Assembly: GCA_917880885.1 (NCBI GenBank) | Contig: OU862919.1 | Coordinates: 12,666,001 to 12,730,000 of the forward strand | From: Limnephilus marmoratus | Taxonomy: Eukaryota > Arthropoda > Insecta > Trichoptera > Limnephilidae | Reading direction: 5' to 3' | DNA length: 64,000 nt | Part shown: positions 35,247-46,206 of the stretch, one piece after another | Layout: each line of letters opens with the position of its first letter | How positions within the stretch are numbered: position 1 is the first letter of the stretch | Made by a program: the position numbers and the translations under genes | Notes under the pieces: model-generated | What the model was told of the DNA's origin: nothing | Database searches by the model: none | What the model saw: the letters and a program-made list of their open reading frames with translations, nothing else

Positions 35247-35689
35247 TTTCAATCATTCCTGCCGCCTACTAAATAAGATCCGAGCTTATAATAGGTGACC
35301 GGACAACTCAGAACCTCCTTTGAAAAGTCATTAAAAGTGGTTAAAAAAATATATAAAAAATGCTTAAATAGGTTGCGTTGGGTTAGGATTTTGGGCTACT
35401 TTTAAATTATTCTGTACGTTCGTACAATACATTTGTCTACACGCTTTCTTCACTTACATTATTTTTCTTCTTCTTCTTTTCTTTGATAGGGCAAATTCGA
35501 CAGTAGGTCGGTCCATTACACGGATCGCTAGTCGCAATTTATATACACGGCTTCTTTACTTACGTCGTTAAGATTCTGAATATATTTTAGGGTATATTGT
35601 CGGCTTAATGACTTTTCAAAGAGGTGTTGAGTTGACTTGATTCTGAGTTGGCATGAAACGTTTATAACAATATATTATGTATCACCAAT
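35247..35689. other. Unassigned; may include an LTR
   Basis: Non-coding. If the primer-binding site at 35770 is real, part of this stretch is the upstream LTR, but its 5' border was not identified. Confidence 0.35.
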
Positions 35690-35790
35690 AAAGGTACAAT
35701 GTGTTTTATTGACCCGGAGTTTTTTTATTTAAAGAGTTTGTGAGACAAACCCGGAGTTACAACAAACTGGCGCAGCCAGTAGGATTTTTC
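35690..35790 (+). repeat. Probable LTR end and primer-binding site
   Basis: AATAAAGG (35686-35693), then GGAGTTACAACAA, then TGGCGCAGCCAGTAGGAT (about 35769-35786). The last resembles the TGGCGCAG-type primer-binding site of several insect Gypsy elements placed just after the 5' LTR. No gag or pol follows, so this would be a remnant. Confidence 0.4.
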
Positions 35791-36356
35791 GCCGGTGGGA
35801 CGTTTCGCTATAAATAACTTTAGTTCTAGCGAATATTGACCTCACCGGAGCGATACTGAGAATATGTTTCTCTGTAATAGGCCGCAAATATACAATATGG
35901 TAATGTATAAGATTTGGTCGATAGACCAATAGGTAGGACATTCGGCTAGCAGTCGAACGAATTGATTTCGAGACTCACAGCGGGCACCGGTTTATAATTA
36001 TTAATTCTTTTTACGACATTGTTCGTAGCAAACAAGTGTAAACTAGGGTAAAGAAAACATATATATATTTTTCTTTATCCACTGGCGCGCTTTTTGCCAA
36101 AATATGGCACCTTTTAAAATACGTCGGATTGCTTTACTGCCAGTTTTAGGCAAATTTTCTTTAGATGTTTTAATTTTTTTTTTCAATTTTTCCATATTAA
36201 AATTCGGATGTATCATTTTTTCAGATGTATCAAATATTCAAAATGGTCACTAAAAAATTACAAGCAATCGGAGGAAAAAGTTAAAAATCGCGCTGTCGCT
36301 CGGTTGATCGTCACTCGATCGAGTGGTTATAAAGGCGTTATAAAGTGGTTGCTAAC
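35791..36356. other. Unassigned DNA
   Basis: Contains GGTAGGACATTCGGCTAGCAG (about 35931), faintly like a tRNA box A region, but no matching box B was found. Confidence 0.35.
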
Positions 36357-37432
36357 TTGAAGTGAAATTACACAAAACTGCGCTTTATAAATATAACGTT
36401 ATTATTATTAAATAAAATATATATATATTTTTTTTATTTACTCATTCTTGGATTTGAACTCTCTACCTCTGAATGTTTGTATCCAGAGCCAAAGGCCGTC
36501 AATAAATGATCTCGTGCGTGATTAGCAGATAATATACTACACCGCCAACCTCTATAAAACGATTCTTCCATTACATCGACCAGATATATGCTCTATTAGA
36601 ATCCTTTACTTTGTACTTAAATTATTAAATTTCTTCTAGCTTGATCTTTTTTTTTACTCTCTAATTCCCTACATGGCTTTACATATTTCTTACATATTGC
36701 CTCGTAAAGCACTCAATCGTAAGCCCAGTATTAAATAGAACTGGTACGTATTCTGGACACGTTCCCACGAATTAAATTATTCCTTGCGAGCGCCATTATT
36801 CCAGCGAGTACATCGGTGGTTTCCTTGTAGGGTGTCGCCGCCACTTAGTGTTTTTGTGATGAGACGGGAGTCCCGTTGGACAGTAGGAAGCGAGGAAGCT
36901 TTGACCAGGGGCAACAAACTCTTCCTGTTTGACATGGTCTCCCATCCTATCAGGAGTTTGCTAGATAAGGATATACCGCTTATAGTAAGGATGTACACCA
37001 TTTTCTTTTAACGCTATCATCTTCCCTTTTCTCATAAACAACGCACGTAATAGGGGCTACAGACTATCCGATGTCACTCGTCCTATAACCATCGATATTA
37101 TGTATGTATATCGATAGCGGAAATACGAAATGCTGTAAAGGACAATAAATCCAAAAATTATTTAAATATGTCATTTATGTCCGCTTTATTTTCTCTTTCG
37201 ATCTGCGTCGTCGAAATATTTCTACGAAAATAAGTATAATCTGCATTTTAAGAGATTTTCATTCGGAAAAATTAAAAATAAATTAAATGCTGATATTAAA
37301 GAAAGTTTTCTGAAATTCTGATGTTATTTTTATAACACAAATTCATAATTGTAGATCTACAAAAAAATCTTTTGAAAAATAAAAAAACTTCACTCTCCTG
37401 AACAATTAAGAATTTGGCCTTTACAGCATTTC
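36357..37432. other. LINE-like tail then unassigned DNA
   Basis: 36357-36405 resembles 4153-4204 (GAAGTGAAATTACACAAAAC, GCGCTTTATAAA, then an ATT run), a probable retroelement 3' tail. A GC-richer island at 36780-37010 is open in + and - frames, but neither product is recognisable. Confidence 0.35.
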
Positions 37433-37770
37433 AAGTTTCCGTGATCGATATGATGTATGAACAACTACATACATTATTGTGCAAATTAATGGAATCATTA
37501 TCAATTATTATGGTTAAACCATTTGTTGCTTTTAAAATAATATTTTTACATAATTATACAACAACCATTATGCAAATTAATACGAAATATCTTTAATATC
37601 TTTTAAAGTTTCCGTGATCGATATGATGTATGAACAAGTACATACATTATTGTGCAAGTTAATGGAATCATTGTCAATTATTATGGTAAAACCATTTATT
37701 GCTTATAAAATTATATTTTTACATAATTATACACCAACCATTATGCAAATTAATAGGAAATATCTTTCCT
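37433..37770. repeat. 173-bp tandem duplication
   Basis: Units starting AAGTTTCCGTGATCGATATG at 37433 and 37606 are highly similar. They sit just downstream of the minus-strand Tc1-like transposase and are probably its duplicated 3' flank. Confidence 0.8.
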
Positions 37771-38230
37771 CATGGCTTCAACAACTGCTTTCATTCATTT
37801 TGGCATGGACTCCGCTAGTTTTTGAAAATTTTCAGAGATTCTCTCATCTCGAAATCAAACCTGAAGGAGCGTTTCTGCCATCTTTCCTCTTGTAGTGCAG
37901 TCGTTTTTGCATACTCTAGCTTTGCAAATGGCCCATAAATTCTCAATAGGGTTCATATTGGAGGTATTCCCGGGCCAATCTAAAACAGTTATCTCCTTAT
38001 TCTGGAAATATTTCATAATTTCCTGTGACTTGTGGCAGGGAGCAGAGTCCTGTTGGAGAATTGCTCCTCCTTGGGATTGGCACTTTTAAAATTCTTTGTT
38101 CAAAGGCTATTTCAACATCGATTTTTATTTTTGGCTGTTCATCGTGCCTTCGTTTGGCACCAAAGATCCAACCCCCATGTACGAAAAACACCACCAAAAC
38201 ATTTATTTATTGAAACAGTTGGTTGTTTTT
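37760..38230 (-). pseudogene. Tc1/mariner-like transposase fragment
   Basis: The minus strand encodes the C-terminal half of a Tc1-type transposase: LQQDSAPCHKSQEIMKYF (second catalytic Asp region, about 38030-38058), then DWPGNTSNMNPIENLW (third catalytic Glu region, about 37930-37980). The part before LQQDSAPCH (about 38060-38230) is coding-like but frame-broken. The N-terminal DNA-binding domain and terminal inverted repeats are missing. Confidence 0.8.
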
Positions 38231-39080
38231 CAGTTTGGTCAGTATAGCAAGTCGAAGGAAATTATGAAATATTTCCAGAGTAAGGAGATAACTGTTTTAG
38301 ATTGACCCGGGAATACACCAGATTTTTTTATTTTTTTTTTATTTGAATTTTATTTTAGTAATTTGTACATTTAAGTTTACAAATTTCTAATTGATTATAA
38401 TATTTCATATTGCAGTTTTTTTTTTTTTAATTATAATATTTTAAATTCACAAAATTTTTTGAAATCACAAAATTTTTTGTTTTTGTTTTATGTAGCTCCT
38501 ACAATCCATCTTGAACTTTTCAATTGGTGAGGACTTAAGAGTTTCTGGTAGTGTGTTATATAACTTAATTCCTTTGTACAGCAGACTGTTTTGCGTATTC
38601 GTTTTGTCCTTTTTGTTTAATCTTATTTCCTTGCAAGTCCTTGTGTAATGTCTGTGAATGTCCTTATTGTATACGATTTTATTTGTGAAGTATTTTGGTA
38701 ACATGTTGTTTAATATTTTGTGAATAAATATCAACGTGTTCAAGGTCAGTATTTGTTTCACTGTTAACCAATTTAGTTCCTTTAACATTTTAATTATTTT
38801 TGAAAATCTATTTCTTCGGAGTATTATTCTATAGATATGAACCCTATTGAGAATTTACGGGCCATTTGCAAAGTTACGGTATGCAAAATCGATTGCGCTT
38901 CAAGAACGATAGCAGAAACGCTCCTTCAGGTTTGATTTCGGGATGAGAGGATCTCTGAAAATTGTCAAAAATTAACGGAGTCCATGCCAAAAAAAGTGAA
39001 AATAGTTATTGAAGCCGTGAGGGAAGATATTTCCTATTAATTTGCGTAATGGTTGTTGTATAATTGATATTTTTTGTATG
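38231..39080 (+). pseudogene. Tc1/mariner-like transposase fragment, split by a LINE
   Basis: Same transposase as the neighbouring minus-strand copy, in opposite orientation. EIMKYFQSKEITVLD then a stop and PGN (38255-38320) is interrupted at 38324-38832 by a LINE fragment and resumes as DMNPIENLRAICK (38834 on). The target AGAT is duplicated (38320-38323 and 38833-38836). Several stops show it is dead. The two copies form a head-to-head arrangement at about 38231. Confidence 0.8.
38324..38832 (-). pseudogene. 5'-truncated LINE inserted in a Tc1-like element
   Basis: A minus-strand frame (38465-38788) begins MLKELNWLTVKQILTLNTLI and ends LKSSPIEKFKMDCRSYIKQ, the typical C-terminal tail of CR1/Jockey-type reverse transcriptases. 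A T-rich stretch (poly-A side on minus) lies at 38323-38340. Bounded by the AGAT duplication. Confidence 0.75.
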
Positions 39081-40922
39081 CCTCTACTGAAGTATAAAGC
39101 TGTACTAATTAAACAATTTAGCAGTACATTTTTTAACAAGGTCACCATATACAAGTATTTTCTGTTTGCTTCTTCTTCACTGCTTTCAATAACTTTGTAT
39201 TAATATGTATTATTTTTCTTTTGGTTTATTTATAATTAATAGGTATTATTTTTCTTATGTATTATTTTTCTTCTGGTAGAATGTATTATTTTTATTTTGG
39301 TAATATGTATCATTTTTCTTTTGGTTTATTTACAAGTAAACTTATAATTTTACATTTCTTTCTTTTTTCTATATTGAAAAAAAAAACATGTACGTAAAGG
39401 ACACTTGTGCATAATTATAAATAATTAATAATAACTAAATTAGTAAATAATTAAATTATGCATACATTATAAATAATTAAATATTTTTGCCTGAGCTTTA
39501 GTAAATAAGATAAAGTTTTTTGGCGATATTTGTTGATTTGTGTCCCAAATTGGTCATTTCTAAATTAAATTTACGCCTATCAAAATGTTTGTCATTTGAC
39601 TGTCCTAGAACGGGAGACCTTCCTAGTTGGACAGTCAAAGCTTCTTTGTACTGATGTATTCTCTATAACAAATTTTACGCACCAGATTTAAATGTCCGGG
39701 TTAAATTTTCCCCAAAAAAAAAAAAAAAAGAAGGAAAAACTAAACCCTTTCATACACTTCCCCAAATGATCATCTAGTGAATCCACGTTATGCAATTGCA
39801 CTATATAAGTATTATAAATACAAAACAATACAAGAACAACATGTCAACCTACTAGAGACCAAATGGGAATATAATTCACCGACTCCAGATATTTTCATAT
39901 CAGAGGGTTCGGCTCTGTGGCATTTCTATTTGAACCTATAAATCCTACTGATCCCTCAATATAAATATTTAAAAAATCTTTTGTAATCCTACATGTATTT
40001 AAAATTACTGCTTTTTGCATTTTTATATACAAATTCTTTGACAAATCTAATATGCTTAAATTTTGAATCAGATTCCTAGGTATTATGCCAGTGGCCGAAA
40101 TAAATACGTTTTATTATTATTATTATTATTATTATATAAAAATATTATTTTAAAAGCAATAAATGGTTTAACCATAATAATTGACAATGATTCCATTAAT
40201 TTGCACAATACTGTAGATTTGGCGTGTCGTCCAAATTTTCAAGAAGAATGCGACCCACCTTTGAGTAATTTCATGATATAATGAAACAACTTACGTAATA
40301 GCTCATTTTTCAGGTTTATACGACTTTCCTAATATACTTTGTCGATAGTCCTCGCCAAAGGAAACATGTCGGAAGGCTCGGTCATCCAACCGTCTTTTTA
40401 TTAAAGTCACCTTCTACATGTATTGTTTCCTTCAGCTAGTACAGATAAAATCCCTGGGGCAATCACTCTGTAACGTACAACACAACACCACGTGGGTGAG
40501 TTTACTGAGTTTCCTCACTGGTAAAGAGGCAAAGCTTGTAAAGTGATACCGGTCCCGATTGTGTTTTCCCCTCACAAACAGCTCGCATTGTGTCCTGTGT
40601 CGTGTGTCCTGGTGAGATATTCATTACAACACCACTCACTTGATAGACCAGCCGTTCCGCAGATGTAATTTCATATTAGGTCTGCGAAGTTTTTGTTCAG
40701 CCTTTGCTTTTTAGTCTTTATAAGCAATCCAACAAGGAATGTGACTCTGGCTTTATACTAGAGGTTAAAAGGATCTGACGTTAGTGGCGTGGCTACATAT
40801 TATGCTTGGAGGTAAAAATGGATAGATGTTTATTTTTTTTTATTGTAATATAAATAATATGAGTTACATTAATACATTTACATTTTACAAAATATTATAT
40901 TTGATTAGTCGTGTATACCTTA
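39081..40922. other. Unassigned DNA
   Basis: AT-rich. Contains short repeats of TATTATTTTTCTTTTGGT (39200-39330), an ATT microsatellite at about 40110-40135 preceded by AAATAAATACG (LINE-like tail), and the repeat fragment at 40345-40398 shared with 5793-5840. No gene supported. Confidence 0.4.
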
Positions 40923-41092
40923 GGGGGCATACATTAATTACGTGAGCAGTTTTTCTTCCAATCTAGACCCCCCGTTGGTGAGATAAATTTGGACCACTTC
41001 GTATTTTCTTTTCAAGTAACGTGAGATTTTGGTGGACCCCCCCTCTCTCCCCCTCCCCTCCTTTTGAGCTCACGTAATTAATGTATGCCCCC
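40923..41092. mobile_element. 170-bp MITE, GGGGGCATACATTAATTACG family
   Basis: Near-perfect inverted ends (GGGGGCATACATTAATTACG...) flanked by TTA on both sides. C-rich interior. A fragment of the same right end occurs at about 57195-57213 (TTAATGTATGCCCCCTTA). TTA duplication again fits PIF/Harbinger. Confidence 0.83.
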
Positions 41093-41163
41093 TTATCAGA
41101 AGAGTAGCTCTTGTGCCTGATAAGGGAGCCATGAGTCTTACTTATATTGAATGTTATAATTTG

Positions 41164-42043
41164 TTTATTAAAAGAAAATAACTTAGTTTACATCACTTTA
41201 TTTTTTTAATATTTTATACTATCAACATGTTTTGTGAACCATGTTCACTTCTTCAGGAATAAAAGTATACTAAAGTTAAAAAATTAATTATAGATACATA
41301 TGGAGAGAAGAAATTGAAGGAAGGGGAAGGGTTGACAATGGTGGGAGTTTCGAAGAATTGGGGATTACCAAGCCATTAGAAGTAAAAGGCCGGTTAAGTG
41401 GGAAGATATTTAAAACAGGGTTAACAAAAATTTTTTGCTTATTAATTATGTCAGCTTTGGAATTAACATTTTTTCTTATTTCTAAAATTTCTAAATTATT
41501 GATTTGCGATGTTTTATATCCTGTATGTAATATTTGAAGACCTGAATTTATGTCAAAGCTATGATCATATTTTAATAAATGGTCTGCGAACTCAGAATCG
41601 CTATTGCCATTTAGTGCTCTTTAACCCTAATCTCAAAGTTTCTGTAAGTTCTACCTATATAAAACGAACTACAATCATTACAATTGAGTTTGTAAACCCC
41701 TGATTTTTTTGTTTTAATTTCGCTATCTTTATTGTTGAGTATATATTTCTTCAATTTGTTATTTGTGTAAAACGCTGGTTGAATAGTACCGGGAAAGATA
41801 CTTCTAATACTTAAAATACTTCTAATAGCTTGGTAATCCCCAATTCTTCGAAACTCCCACCATTGTCAACCCTTCCCCCTCCTTCAATTTCTTCTCTCCA
41901 TATGTAATCTATAATTAATTTTTTAACTTTAGTATACTTTTATTCCTGAAGAAGTGAACATAGTTCACGAAATATGTTGATAGTATAAAATATAAAAAAA
42001 ATAAAGTGATGTAAACTAAGTTAAGTTATTTTCTTTTAATAAA
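41164..42043 (-). mobile_element. Penelope-like element fragment with GIY-YIG nuclease
   Basis: Two inverted arms of about 220 bp (41164-41382 and 41820-42043) enclose a minus-strand coding remnant. From about 41700 leftwards it reads GVYKLNCNDCSSFYIGRTYR and then FEIRVKEH, the GIY-YIG endonuclease signature found C-terminally in Penelope-like elements. After one frame break it continues with EFADHLLKYDHSFDINSGLQ and LEILEIRKN, typical of the domain's end. Each arm ends with CTGAAGA, a 6-bp stem (GTGAAC/GTTCAC) and GAAA or AAAA, resembling the hammerhead-like ends of these elements. Reverse transcriptase is absent; the copy is truncated. Confidence 0.75.
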
Positions 42044-42827
42044 TAAATAATGACATCACAAAGTAACAACCTTTTAGAAGAAGTTTTCTTCGAAAAATGA
42101 ATAATTTGTTTTGTACAAAATATTTACTTTATACTATAAGTTTTTTTTTTAATTTTATTGATTTGTTCTGATTGGTTGAAGATTCAGCGCAATTCAGAAG
42201 GGAGGTTATTATACATAAATATAATGGTTTTGCATTGAGTTTTTTTTAAAGTTAGTTAGTTTTTTTTAATAAAATGGTTATCATTTCTCATTAGTTTGCA
42301 AAAAAAATTCTTGATATTCTTCATTATTTTTTTCTTTACGCATTTTGATGATGGAAGCTTGCTTACATTTATTTCAGGATGTTTTGAAGTTGGGTTGGAA
42401 TTGATGAACGACCATACCCTATAATAAATTTTTTTTGCATTCGCTGGTGATGAAGAGAACCATAGAAACCAAATCAGTGAGATTTATTTATTTAGATTTT
42501 TTAGACAATAATGTATTTAAACATAAAATTGCTGTATTGTGGTACAGCGCCCTTGAGTTCGTATTTCACAAAAAGTTGCCATATAAATTATTTAAGTTTT
42601 ATTATCAAATTAATACGTTATTTTGCTCTTTTTGGCTACAAATATGCATATAAAAAATTCAACAAATTTTTGGAAAATTCATTAGGTAATTCATTTTAAC
42701 ACATTTTTTGTCATTAATCCCAGATTTAATTTGTACCCTTCTGAACAAGTTGCACCGGGACAGCGGTACTCTTGATAGGTGGTACATTCGTATCGTATCG
42801 TATATCACTTCAGCCAAGCGATTCTAT
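42044..42827. other. No feature recognised
   Basis: AT-rich, non-coding. Small frames lack motifs. Confidence 0.45.
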
Positions 42828-43041
42828 ATCTTTTGTGGGATCTTTTTTGTAAGATCTCCTGTCAGATTGTGTAATTTTCTATGACCGGTATTTGCTTTTT
42901 CTATGGGCCGATGTCAGATTTCAACTGTGGGCTGCCGCAAATCGACGAAGCTGGCCCGATACCCATAGAAAAAGCAATTGACGGTCATAGAAAATCACAC
43001 AATCTGACAGGAGATCTCACAAAATAGATCCCACAAAAGAT
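42828..43041. mobile_element. Foldback element of about 214 bp
   Basis: The left arm 42828-42909 (ATCTTTTGTGGGATCT...TTTCTATGGGCC) and right arm 42953-43041 are inverted copies with few mismatches around a 43-bp spacer. No target duplication was fixed. Confidence 0.7.
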
Positions 43042-43236
43042 TCCATTATAAAAGTATGGTTTCATTTCACATTGTATCTTTAATTCGTGTTTTAAAGTCT
43101 TTTTCTTTTTTCTACTACTTTATGCTTACTTTATTCATGTATGTTTTTCTGTGAAATTTATGAATTCGGAAACTTCGCTTTTTTTGCAATTTTTAACCCC
43201 CCCCCCCCTCCCTAAACGTGTCAGCTAACCATGTAA

Positions 43237-43639
43237 TGGAACGTACCCATACTACGTGACCCATTTAGGGGGGGGGAGATCTTCAAAATACCACACTTGG
43301 TCACAACGGGGGGCGGGGGGCTTAGGTTTTTATCACGTAGTCAATCTAAAAATCTTTTTATATTTTTTAAACTAACTTTTTAATATTTTTTCCACTTGTA
43401 ATTATAGGTATGCATGCACTCTTGCAGTCACGCAGCAAGCGCCGTATTAACAAATATATATTTTTTAACTTTTTGTTTGCAAGAAATGATTCAAAACCAT
43501 ATTTATGATTTACTACGTGAAAACTGTAGGGGGAGGGGAGGGGGGTCTTGGAATATACTACACGTGGTCACCGAGGGGGGGGGGGGGGGGGGTTAAAATT
43601 GCAAAAAGTTGGTCACGTAGTATGGGTACCTACGTTCCC
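43237..43639. mobile_element. MITE, GGGAACGTACCC family, composite copy
   Basis: The outer ends match the 160-bp MITE at 11539 and are flanked by TAA (43234-43236 and 43640-43642). It is 403 bp because about 200 bp of AT-rich DNA plus a second partial MITE (from about 43513) lie inside. A G run of about 19 is at 43572-43592. Another inverted scrap (TTTGCAATTTTTAACCCCC) lies just upstream at 43185-43210. Confidence 0.75.
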
Positions 43640-44472
43640 TAACATGTATGTAATTGCTTTAATTAAATACCTGCGTATAACTGTTTATTTCCCTAATAAA
43701 CTCAAATAAAATATAATATACTGTATCTATGCGACATAATGCGGTCTGTGTTCATTTTTAAAAAAGTCATTAGGATTTACACCCTCCCCATAAATTTTAT
43801 GACCACCCGCTGCATAATTATTCATGCAGAGTCTGAATCATCCATGTAAATTTTCTATGCAATACATTTTCAACACTTGCACTGACCATGTTGAATATAC
43901 CAAGAAAGAAAATGCCGGAGCTTTATTGAAATACGCTCATTGACAAATAACTCTCCACCATTCATTTAGTCTCCTGCTTCCACTCCTCTAGATCTCCATT
44001 GTGGATGTATTTCCCGTGAGTCATGCTGCGTGACTCAGGAAATCCTCGGAACCGACCGCGTTTCGTATGTATTTTGGCACAAACAAACGTAGTCTGTTTT
44101 TATTAGATGATTTAACTGCCTTTGTTCTCCGGAATTTTTCGGGTCCACGATGTATCTACAATTGCAATTTGAACATTTTCCATAATGTGAAATTTCTTCA
44201 TGCACCCATGTTAAATATCACGGAACAAATAAGTAATTGAAAAATCTGATCAATTATATCAAATGCTTTTTAAGCTCGGCTTGAGTGATATTATTTACGT
44301 TCGTCAAGCTGATATCTGGTATGGGATTATTACTGAAAAACCGGCCCTAAGCAGTCTTTAAAATAGACTTCTATGATGAAATATTTAGAGATTTTCATTA
44401 CTTACAAAAGTATTATCTTGATTAATTTTTGGGATATTATATCATACAGTTATGCCGTGCCTGATTACGGAG
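43640..44472. other. No feature recognised
   Basis: Non-coding; no repeat boundary seen. Confidence 0.45.
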
Positions 44473-44775
44473 TAGGGATGTTACGAATGTGATACTTTTA
44501 ACATTCGCGAATGCGAATGCGAATGCAAATGTTCAGAGTGCAAATGTGCGAATGCGAATGCGAATGCGAATGTTAAGGAATCACATAAAAAAAAACTTTA
44601 GTCAACATTAATCATCGTTTTAATAAAAAAATAAAACAATAAATCAATTCTTATACAGTAAGTTATAACCGTAATTAAGCAATTTAATAATCGAAGTTGA
44701 AAAGAGGCATACTATGTTTCAGAAAAAGCAATTTTGACGCCTTTTTTTTTTATGCGAATACTCGTAACATCCCTA
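44473..44775. mobile_element. 303-bp hAT MITE
   Basis: Perfect 8-bp duplication TTACGGAG (44465-44472 and 44776-44783). TIRs TAGGGATGTTACGA and reverse. A GCGAAT/GAATGC hexamer array lies near the left end (about 44509-44573). Non-coding. Confidence 0.88.
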
Positions 44776-45094
44776 TTACGGAGGCAATTGAAATTCTGAA
44801 AAAATATTAATATTAATATAAACAACGTGGTTAAGCTTAATAGTTCTTGACGTCCGGTACTTAATGGCTACATGAAAACTAAATGCCGAAAACCACATTA
44901 TTAAATTTAACAATTTATGCTCAAATGCCGGCCCTAAAAGCATTATCGCGCGCAACACGGTGTACGTATACGTACGACTCGTTCTTGAGCGTTGTCCCGG
45001 TAAGACAGAGATCCATGGTTCGATCCCCAGTTGCTACGATTAATCATAGTCCGCCTTTAAATGAGTGCACGTTCCTGGGAAGTGATTATAGTTG

Positions 45095-45560
45095 TTTTTT
45101 TTTTACATTAACTCCACACAGGAGGCCCTGAGGAAAATAATTTCCATCAGGGCCTATGTCATCTGGGATCCTGTGTGGAGGGTCTTTTTGAGGAGAGGAA
45201 GGAATGAACATTGGTCTTGAAGAGACCCATGTTGTAGGAAGGAGGAAACACAAGAGGCCGGCAAATCATTCCACAGCCGAGCTGTTGAACACAAGAACGA
45301 GTCGAAGAAACGACCCGTTCTCATGTGACAGATGTCAACCGTGTACAAATGTTGGGCACGCATTTGGCGTGTTTCCCTACTATGCACCGGTGCCGAAGGG
45401 ATCAATGATGCTAGTTCCTCGGAGCATCTTCCATTGTAATACCGGTAGAACAAGGATAGCATTCCCACCCGACGCCTGTGCTCTAAAGATTGCAATCCGT
45501 GTTTACAACATACGCACGCTACTCACACCAACTATTCACAGTAGGTCTATATAGCATGGA
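45095..45560 (-). pseudogene. 5'-truncated LINE with RT C-terminus
   Basis: The minus-strand frame 45495-45154 begins SLEHRRRVGMLSLFYRYYNG and includes TARLWNDLPAS, a hallmark of the C-terminal end of Jockey/CR1-type RTs. Its 3' end (left) has two nested hairpins (GGCCCTGA.../...TCAGGGCC and CCACACAGGA/TCCTGTGTGG) and ends TAATGTAAAAAAAA on the minus strand. The same terminus is found on the repeats at 12813, 27146 and 60411. Confidence 0.75.
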
Positions 45561-46206
45561 CGGTCGATAAAACCCTATATCAATACGATATTGACCGAAT
45601 CCGTCATCTGTGATCAGTTATCAATATTTGCGAGCACGGTTAACGATTGTTAACAGATTTTCCGACCGACGATTGATACATTTTAGCGTGGCCTCCATAG
45701 TATCAGATAAGTTTTGGTTAACTATCAATACACATATTTTTGAAATATGTCGTTGGTAATGCAGAATTACTGGCTTATTTATTTTTATTTTTATTTTTAT
45801 TTTATTTTTTTATTTTTTATTTATTAATTTCAACGCCCTGATGGGCTTTTACATTATAAGTTTATAATACAGAGACATTTTTTTTTTAAATAAAAAAGAT
45901 AAACTATAAAAATATAACTAGAAAACATCATATGAACGGTAGGTATACAGATAAATTTAGGAAAGATAGTGCATTATAATAAAAGAGAATGTTTCTAAGT
46001 TGTAAATGGCATAGAAATAAACAAGTAGGTATGTTAGTAATTTAAAAAAATTACAGGTGATTGATTAAATGTCATGAATAATACATGACAAAATGCAAGA
46101 TACATAAAAAGAAAACGTTAACAAGTTTGTACATTGTGGATTAATATAGAAATACACAAATATATGCAATAGACCCTAGGTGATGCTCCTTAGATATCAA
46201 AATATT

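Noticed and set aside
36784..37011. Small gene in a GC-richer island
   Set aside because: Open on both strands but neither product has a recognisable motif or splice context.
45000..45040. Second tRNA-like box B (GGTTCGATCCCC)
   Set aside because: No convincing box A or cloverleaf and no second copy seen.
45204..45554. 116-codon plus-strand frame
   Set aside because: It is the antisense shadow of the LINE RT C-terminus at 45154-45495.
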